Assembly (NCBI GenBank): GCA_036250195.1
Contig: JAVHZZ010000003.1
Location: 38,482,335-38,546,334 of the forward strand
DNA: 64,000 bases
Source: Mixophyes australis
Taxonomy: Eukaryota; Chordata; Amphibia; Anura; Limnodynastidae
Direction of reading: 5' to 3'
The notes beneath the pieces were generated by a model. It was not told the DNA's origin. It ran no database searches and worked only from the letters and a program-made list of their open reading frames with translations. The translations under genes were made by a program, and so were the position numbers. The first letter of the stretch is position 1, and every line of letters begins with the position of its first letter. This document shows, in pieces, positions 57,678 to 64,000 of this stretch.

Positions 57678-57889
57678 CCTTAATCAGGCCCTGAGTAGAT
57701 CTGGTGCCATATTTATTCTATACGACGTTCATGCTTTACTGCATGATTAGTCCGCCATGTTGTGCTACACACAGAGGGGGTTGATAGGAAAGCCACTATG
57801 CAAGCTACCCATTAGTTCTGGTAAATTAAATGCTACCCCCATTCCTTCTTACCGTGGACGGCGGGAGGTGGGTCCTGCACGCTGGGCTC

Positions 57890-58089
57890 CTCAGACTGGC
57901 AGTGTGGCCCTTTGCTGTGACATCATAACCAAGCGCCAAGCACAACAAAGGATGAGCAGCATGCAGCTGCCTGGGCTACGCGTGCGGGCGCCGTGGGCAC
58001 ATTAAAACCACTGGATGAGCGACATTATATTAGTGTTTTTGGCGCCCTAGTCAGCCGCCAAGGTTCGCCTAATCTTAGCGTCAGCCCTG
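57890..58089. mobile_element. Possible hAT fragment ending CGTCAGCCCTG
   Basis: It ends GCGTCAGCCCTG, a hAT-like terminus, and shares TGTGACATCATA and AGCGCCAA with the fragment at 48300-48640. The left end is not found. Confidence 0.35.
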
Positions 58090-59436
58090 TGCACAATGCC
58101 AAAATATACAATGTACAAAATGTACAATTACTCAGGAGCCCCTAAGCACTAAAATTGAATAAATGTAATAGAAGGTAGAAAACCTTTCAATAGAGCGTTC
58201 TGTTTAACTGGTGGTTAAATATTTGGCAGGGTTTTCTTCTAACAATACGTCCTTTGTAATATGAATAAGCTGTGTTATACATACTGTGCTTAGAGGCTTC
58301 CAGAATCCAGAGATGCTCTGTATAAACTATGTGATTTTAGTAAGATTAAAAATACATTGTAAGTAGATAAAAATAAGCCCAATATTACAAACTAAGGTGT
58401 TTGTTTTAAGCAATCAATGGTATTTTTAGACACCTTCCTACCACCGCCAAATAGTCAATGCTACGCTAGCGGAAGCTGGCTAATATACAACATGAATTCC
58501 AAGTTTCGAGTTACAATTATGTCTTCATAAACGACTTTTTCGCTGTGTGTGAAATTTGTTTCATATGGGAAATGGTTATTTAATTTAGGTTTTTTTCCCC
58601 CCTCTCTTTTATTGCTAGCAAACCCACTACACACATTGCTAAACAACCCAAGCATCTGCTCATTGATTTTGATGGATGGTCTAGTTAGCATCAGATACTT
58701 TTTCATATTTCAAGGCAAATGCGTAAGAGTGGGTGGGGGGGGGGGGGGGGAGAAAACGCTGCCATTAATCTTAATACCCAGGCTCCCAATATCACTACGC
58801 AAAAATAAATGAATATATTAGTAAAAGTAGCAACAATAAAATCGTACACATTTATACAAAACGCAGATGCAGCCAAAATTACTGCAACAAATGGCTCACA
58901 TTGTCAGCGCTGATGTACTGGTAATTTAGCCAACAAGCAACAGACCAATTTGTAATAAATAGCTTGGAGGTAATACATTAAATTGGACCTGTAACCATAA
59001 ATTAACTTTAAACGATCTAGACGTCATTTTAGCCAGAGGTTACTGCAACACTTTTTAAAGGTGAATTACAACACAACAACACAGATAAAAATCTCACCAC
59101 GCGCTAGGACAACGGGTTCAAAGGCGGGACAGCCACAGTTTGACAGCTTTTCACCCTCTTGGCGCCAGTACGGCGTCATATCTGCTGGCGTTAATTACAT
59201 ATGTTTTTCAAGCATAATTAATACTACTACAATACACAGAAACAAATATGACACTAGAAATCATTACTCTAGCGTCACCATATTGAATTTCGCTGTTACT
59301 AGCGTTTGGTAGCATTGTGATTTTTTTGGGCGTTCCGGGCTTCGGAACACCTCTTATTTTATCTGCATGCATTTAGTGTGGGAATATGCATTGTGGAAGG
59401 CTACAGGGGGCTCCAAGTAATATACAGACTTTGAAA
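58090..59436. other. AT-rich non-coding DNA with a G16 run
   Basis: The G run is at 58735-58750. No gene or repeat is recognised. Confidence 0.5.
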
Positions 59437-59653
59437 AAAGGAAAGGCTGAGGTGTTGCCCATAGCAACCAATCAGATTCTAGCTATCATTTATCTAACAC
59501 ATTCTAGAACACATTGGGACGAATCTGATTGGTTGCTGTGGGCAACAGGGAGCTCCAATTAAGCTCCAAGCTTCTAAAAAGGAAAAGTGGCGGTGTTGCC
59601 CATAGCAACCAATCAGATTCTAGCAATCATTTATCTAGTACATTCTAGAACAC
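59437..59653. mobile_element. Two palindromic MITE copies in tandem, second truncated
   Basis: GGTGTTGCCCATAGCAACCA occurs at about 59451 and 59593. The first copy closes with GATTGGTTGCTGTGGGCAAC. The second has only the left arm up to TAGAACACTTTC. This is either a partial duplication or two insertions. Confidence 0.75.
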
Positions 59654-60410
59654 TTTCTTGTCCCTAGAGGCCACATTCAGATGCTGATGGACTTCTGACA
59701 TTTGACTTCATGACCCCGACTAATAAAGATGCAAAGTGAGGGAATTCTATGGAGATGGCACAGAATAAAAAAAATAAAGTTATTATAAGAGATGCCTTTT
59801 TAGCAAACAGTCATCTTTATTGTTGCAGAATAGGTCTACACAACAAGCGCTGGTAAGTATTGTTCATCGCAGGTGTGGTCATCAGAGGTCGAGATGAACC
59901 CCATCTTACTTATGTTAATATATACAGACGTCTACTAAACCATTTTTTTCCGACAGAAGATTCCCGCCTACAAGAACTTGCATATCCATACACGTAAAAT
60001 CCATTCTTTTACCGGCCGTAGCCCCGGCAGGCGAAGCCAAACTTTCCTTGTGCCAACTCTGAAGAAGCTAGTTTAACTTTCGCGGTAGTACACGTATCGC
60101 CGAAATCCTCCTTTCGCTGTCGCCATCTTAGCAGAAGATTTATTTATTTTATTTTTTTCTAAAGGTAAATATTTTAAAATAATATGGCTATTTTTTTATT
60201 TTTTATTATATTTTCTCCCCTACTTTTTTTTTCCACAACAGTAACTGGGCTGGGGCTTTCCGTGCCCAATTCGCCAGGCAGCTGAGTATCCAAAGCTTTG
60301 TGGTTTGTCAGAGATCTAGGCGCACATGCACGCGGCGAACGGCACCGCCATAGAGGATTTTGTGCTACGCCATGGTCGTTTTGCGCTCCGTAAATGCCGC
60401 CCAGAGCATT
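59654..60410. other. AT-rich non-coding DNA, nothing recognised
   Basis: T-rich tracts lie near 60140-60230. No gene is visible. Confidence 0.5.
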
Positions 60411-60413
60411 TTA

Positions 60414-61039
60414 GGGGCATATTTAATAAAGCACGATAGTGCTTTTAACGGGTCATTAAGGTCCCACAGTGTCCTCCGCAACTTTATTAAGGGTGCATCG
60501 CAGCAGATATCATGGATATCTAATGCTTTGCATTCCTCTTCGTTTTTGGGAGCAGTCACCATTCAACAGAATGGTGACTGCTCCTGGCCGCAATCTAACA
60601 AGTCCCGAAAAAACTTTTTTTTCGGGAACTTGTCATGTTAATGGAAGCTGGCGTACATCATCCTAATTGAAGAAATCTAATGCTGTCAGCTCTGCTCCGA
60701 AGAGCAGAGCTGGACAGCGCATGTGTGGAGGGATCACATGATCCCTCCCTGTCACTCAGCGCTTTCTCTCTGCAACGGACAGAGAGGGGATCTGTGTGCG
60801 CATGTCCAGTTCTTGGAACTGGACATGCGCAATTGAAGAGTGAAGAGAAGACCTGAAGACAGCGCTTCCGAAGAGGGGGGTAAGTATGATTTTTTTTTTA
60901 TCACTGAAACAGCAGTTTTTCGGAACTGCTGTTTCTGTGCAGGGCTGTACATAAATGTGAGAAGTAGTTCAATCCTTATCATTGCGATAAGGATTGAAAA
61001 CTACTTTTCACTTTATGTGAATATTGATAAATGTGCCCC
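60414..61039. mobile_element. MITE with TTA duplication and seven internal hairpins
   Basis: The ends GGGGCATATTTAATAAA and TTGATAAATGTGCCCC are inverted and TTA flanks both sides (60411-60413 and 61040-61042). Hairpins lie at 60549-60584 (16-bp stem), 60599-60632, 60687-60712 (11-bp stem, CGAA loop), 60727-60748, 60797-60831 (16-bp stem, 3-nt loop), 60906-60935 and about 60964-61004. They are unrelated in sequence. No protein is encoded. Confidence 0.85.
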
Positions 61040-61042
61040 TTA

Positions 61043-61795
61043 ACCACTTAACTATTCCAACCCCTTGCAACTATTAATATATTTATTTTTACATTTGACC
61101 TAACCTCAGTATTTCTTCACACACACTGGGAAGACACAGGGACACAGGGTATAAGAATAGTCCTGCCGCTTTGAGCAGCTTGGATGGCAGAGCAGAAAGG
61201 CGTTTATGAATAAGCAATAAACCTCTTGCAGGTGATTGCTGCTGTACCCGGCTTATTGGAGATTCTTCAGCAGGAATATAGAGCCTGTCTAAGCTCCAGC
61301 CATAACCTGATGCATATGTTATCTTGGCTCTGATATGAAGTCTGCACCGGGTCATGTGACCCCAGCCAGAGATCTGAGCCTGCAATGAGCGCTTTAACCT
61401 GCTCTTACCTCTGCTGATGGAGGCGGTTGTGCTTTGTTAAAATTAAAGTAAATAAAAGCTTCCTGCTGAGACAAGAGCAGCCGGCTAGTAGGTATTTCAG
61501 GCACAATTTAAAGTCACAGAACACAGAACAAAAAGAAATAAATAAACATTTTATACTAAATAATAGCGGTTGGGTTTTTTTTATTGTGGAGGGGGGGGGG
61601 GGTTACTGGACGTGCATGTTGCAATCCCATCTGGCACCATCTGTGGGCATTTAAGCCACACACACACGTCCTCATGTTGAGCTGCAGCAGGGGCAAATTT
61701 AAAATGTGCGGACAGCTTAAAATGGGGAAGTGGGAAGTCCTAGCTCAACTCTGAAACGCTAGGTAAAAATAATGATGTCTAATATTAGTGTGCTA
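61043..61795. other. Non-coding DNA, nothing recognised
   Basis: A G12 run is at 61591-61602. No gene is visible. Confidence 0.5.
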
Positions 61796-61803
61796 CATGT
61801 ACC

Positions 61804-62083
61804 CATAACTGGCCCACTCTTCCGGAATGTCTTGATGACTCACGAAATCCAGGTAGGTCTCCCGGGGTCCCGGGAGAGCAGGGAATTCTCCCGCATCAGC
61901 CCACTTCACTAGGAAGGATTTGGAGCCTCCATCCATGATACGATTCTCATTTTGGCCTGCCCCACACAGGCATCATTGTGTCACTAGGAGCGGGGGCCAA
62001 AAATGATGCCCAGGACCAGAAAGAATTTTAAGCAACCCCCACCTCCCCTTCCAAAGGGCAACATTTAAAAGTTGGCAAGTATG
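61804..62083. mobile_element. MITE, CATACTTGCC family, perfect 8-bp TSD
   Basis: It starts CATAACTGGCCCACTCTTCC and ends AAAAGTTGGCAAGTATG. Identical 8-bp flanks CATGTACC are at 61796-61803 and 62084-62091. It contains CCCGGGGTCCCGGG and GGGCCAAAAATGATGCC. This copy fixes the boundaries and duplication length for the family. Confidence 0.9.
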
Positions 62084-62091
62084 CATGTACC

Positions 62092-63838
62092 CGTTAGTTG
62101 GATTTACTCCTAATTGTAAATGAGAGTCACAAAGGGATAAATTGCACAAATTCAATTAGGAGTACAATAATCTAATGCAATTGGAAAACAATGGAAATTG
62201 GTTGCACAGGATACCATCCTATTTAGGGGTTGACCAAAGAACTCGCACACATACCGATATGTGTCCTCAGCCAACTTTATTTTACAATATGCTAGGTCAA
62301 ACCCAATCTAGTTGGCGTTTGATCACCTAGGATGGGGTCACATCCTGTACAATAATTGGTCAATTTAATTGAACTGACCGAATTAAGCAAGAAAAATCTT
62401 ACAATTATTGTGTAAAGATGTCTTACTGCTAACGGACTATTTAATTAGGAAATATTGTTATAGTCTTGTTCTTCAATGAACCACTGTTTCTGCTACGTCC
62501 TCTGTATAACTATCATTATGTTCTCTGTTAATCATTGCCAGGAATATGTGTCCTGGGTGATCTAGTAGAAAATTAAGATGGGTAGTAAGAGAAGAATTCT
62601 TCCCTGTAACGGAGACAGAGTAAATTTCTTACATGAAAAACTCAGCCTTTCCCATTAGCCAAACATTTGTTTAAGTTCACAGGCCTTTCTGCCTCCTGAT
62701 GACCCCTTGAAGCAAGGCAGATATATGCGGTCTTCGTGCTTCCATATTGTATATTGTCCTGGCAAATAGCTTATCAAAAAAAATAAAAATTAGTTTAAAC
62801 TTACTAAACTGCTCACTGATAAAACCACTGGCCGTTCCGACGGAGATTCTGATCTCACAGCCGGAACACATATTGAACGGAGCCTTCAAAACTGTCCAAT
62901 ATAGATACCAATACAAAGTGCCAGTCTTTTATTGTCTTCAAACTTCAAATGTTTTTTTTTTTCTTTTTATCAGGGAAATAGCAATCTTTATCTGCAATAG
63001 CCGCCAACTGTACATGTCCTTTATATCAAAATTCAGAGCCAGCCAGAACACAATATCCTTTGAAATCAAAAAACTCATAACTGTATCAGCCGAAAAAATC
63101 CCTTTTACCTTCCAGTTAATGCCATTTCTATGGCAGCATGTCACTCAGAGAGAGCAGGGCTGTGAGCAGGCATAATGACAGCGAGGATTCAAGAGTATGG
63201 ACACTAAGTTGGCTGTACGTTGCATTTTGTGCGCTCCGCTACTGCAGACAACAGGCAAATCCCACAAACGGCCACCGTCGCATTAAATAAAGCCTGTTCC
63301 GTCTTGAAGATACATAGAAACTATCACTGTTACTGATGAAGAGTAAAAACTGTTCCACACTCTGGCCCATTTTATTAAAATGCGTGAGGCGTGAGAGGGA
63401 GATTTTTTTAAACAAGTTATTCAAAACCTAAACTTACAGCAGCAATCTCATGGAAAAATCAGGTGGTTTTTTTATTTAACATAAATAACTGTGACAGGCT
63501 ATAAGAAGAATATAGATATTTACCATTTCACTTGTTTGTTTTTTTCAGACTGCTATTATATGTATGATTCTGGACTACCATGGCAACCACAGTCATATGG
63601 CACATGATATAGTGAGCAGAGAGGCTTTGGAACGCCCCTATGAGCTCTGTCTGCACTGTGACATCCTCTTTCTATCACATGACATGTAGAGAGCTATGAG
63701 CCTGTGGCTTTGCAGCAGAATGACTATGCTTGTGTCTGGCAGCCTTCTCTGCTCACCAACCAGAGAGCTTTTAAAAAGGAGATCATGATTTGTAGAAACT
63801 CAGTCTGAGCTTCTTGTTTCACTAGTACAACAAAACTA

Positions 63839-63846
<8 letters not shown>
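62092..63846. other. AT-rich, apparently single-copy DNA
   Basis: A weak minus-strand exon candidate at 62805-62891 is described in the findings. No other gene is recognised. Confidence 0.45.

Positions 63847-63895
<49 letters not shown>
63847..63895. repeat. (TA)n microsatellite
   Basis: A TA run of about 24 units. Confidence 0.95.
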
Positions 63896-63896
<1 letters not shown>

Positions 63897-64000
63897 CCCT
63901 TAATAAAAACAGAAAACCTAAACACAAATAAGTACCATCATAATATTTGATAAACAGACTCCTTTTACCAGTGAAAGCTGACGACACTTAATGCCAGAGG

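Noticed and set aside
60360..61043. Several 65-93 codon ORFs at the hairpin element
   Set aside because: They run across palindromic stems of a MITE and on both strands; this is non-coding element sequence.

Overview
The window looks like non-coding DNA from a vertebrate nuclear genome, most likely an anuran amphibian. That assignment rests on the repeat landscape: palindromic MITEs carrying the CAATCAGATTCTAGCT / ATAGGCAACATC arms, a tRNA-derived SINE starting GGCAGCACGGTGGCTTAGTG with a GAT-rich tail, and a vertebrate-type Tc1 fossil. I recall these as typical of frogs but could not search for them. There are no prokaryotic operons and no ORF that is convincingly a complete host gene. The longest open frames fall inside repeats.

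Layout. 1-6.5 kb: fragments of 8-bp-TSD MITEs, a hAT-like element (2.5-3.0 kb), a 45-bp minisatellite that stays open as a 196-codon frame (4.5-5.2 kb), and a SINE. 8.2-9.7 kb: a three-level nest, with a hAT MITE inside a SINE inside a TTA-flanked MITE. 12.7-18.4 kb: MITEs, a decayed Tc1 transposon (15153-16582) and a SINE. 19.7-20.8 kb: a dense island of SINE fragment, TA and CA microsatellites, an unidentified duplicated repeat and a hAT MITE with a perfect 8-bp TSD. 23.7-24.1 kb: a MITE inside a hAT MITE. 27.3-30.7 kb: three MITEs, one nested in another. 34.5-39.9 kb: SINEs, two palindromic elements, a 123-bp satellite interrupted by a MITE, and a second SINE-like family. 42.7-62.1 kb: further MITEs and SINEs, including a 626-bp element built from seven consecutive hairpins (60414-61039). 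The stretches between are AT-rich and apparently single-copy.

No host gene is confidently present. Five short open segments flanked by acceptor- and donor-like sites are listed as weak exon candidates; none has a recognised domain. The window is probably intergenic or deep intron. I found no novel multi-gene system. What is worth attention is the nested transposon stratigraphy, with target-site duplications readable by eye, and the multi-hairpin element.
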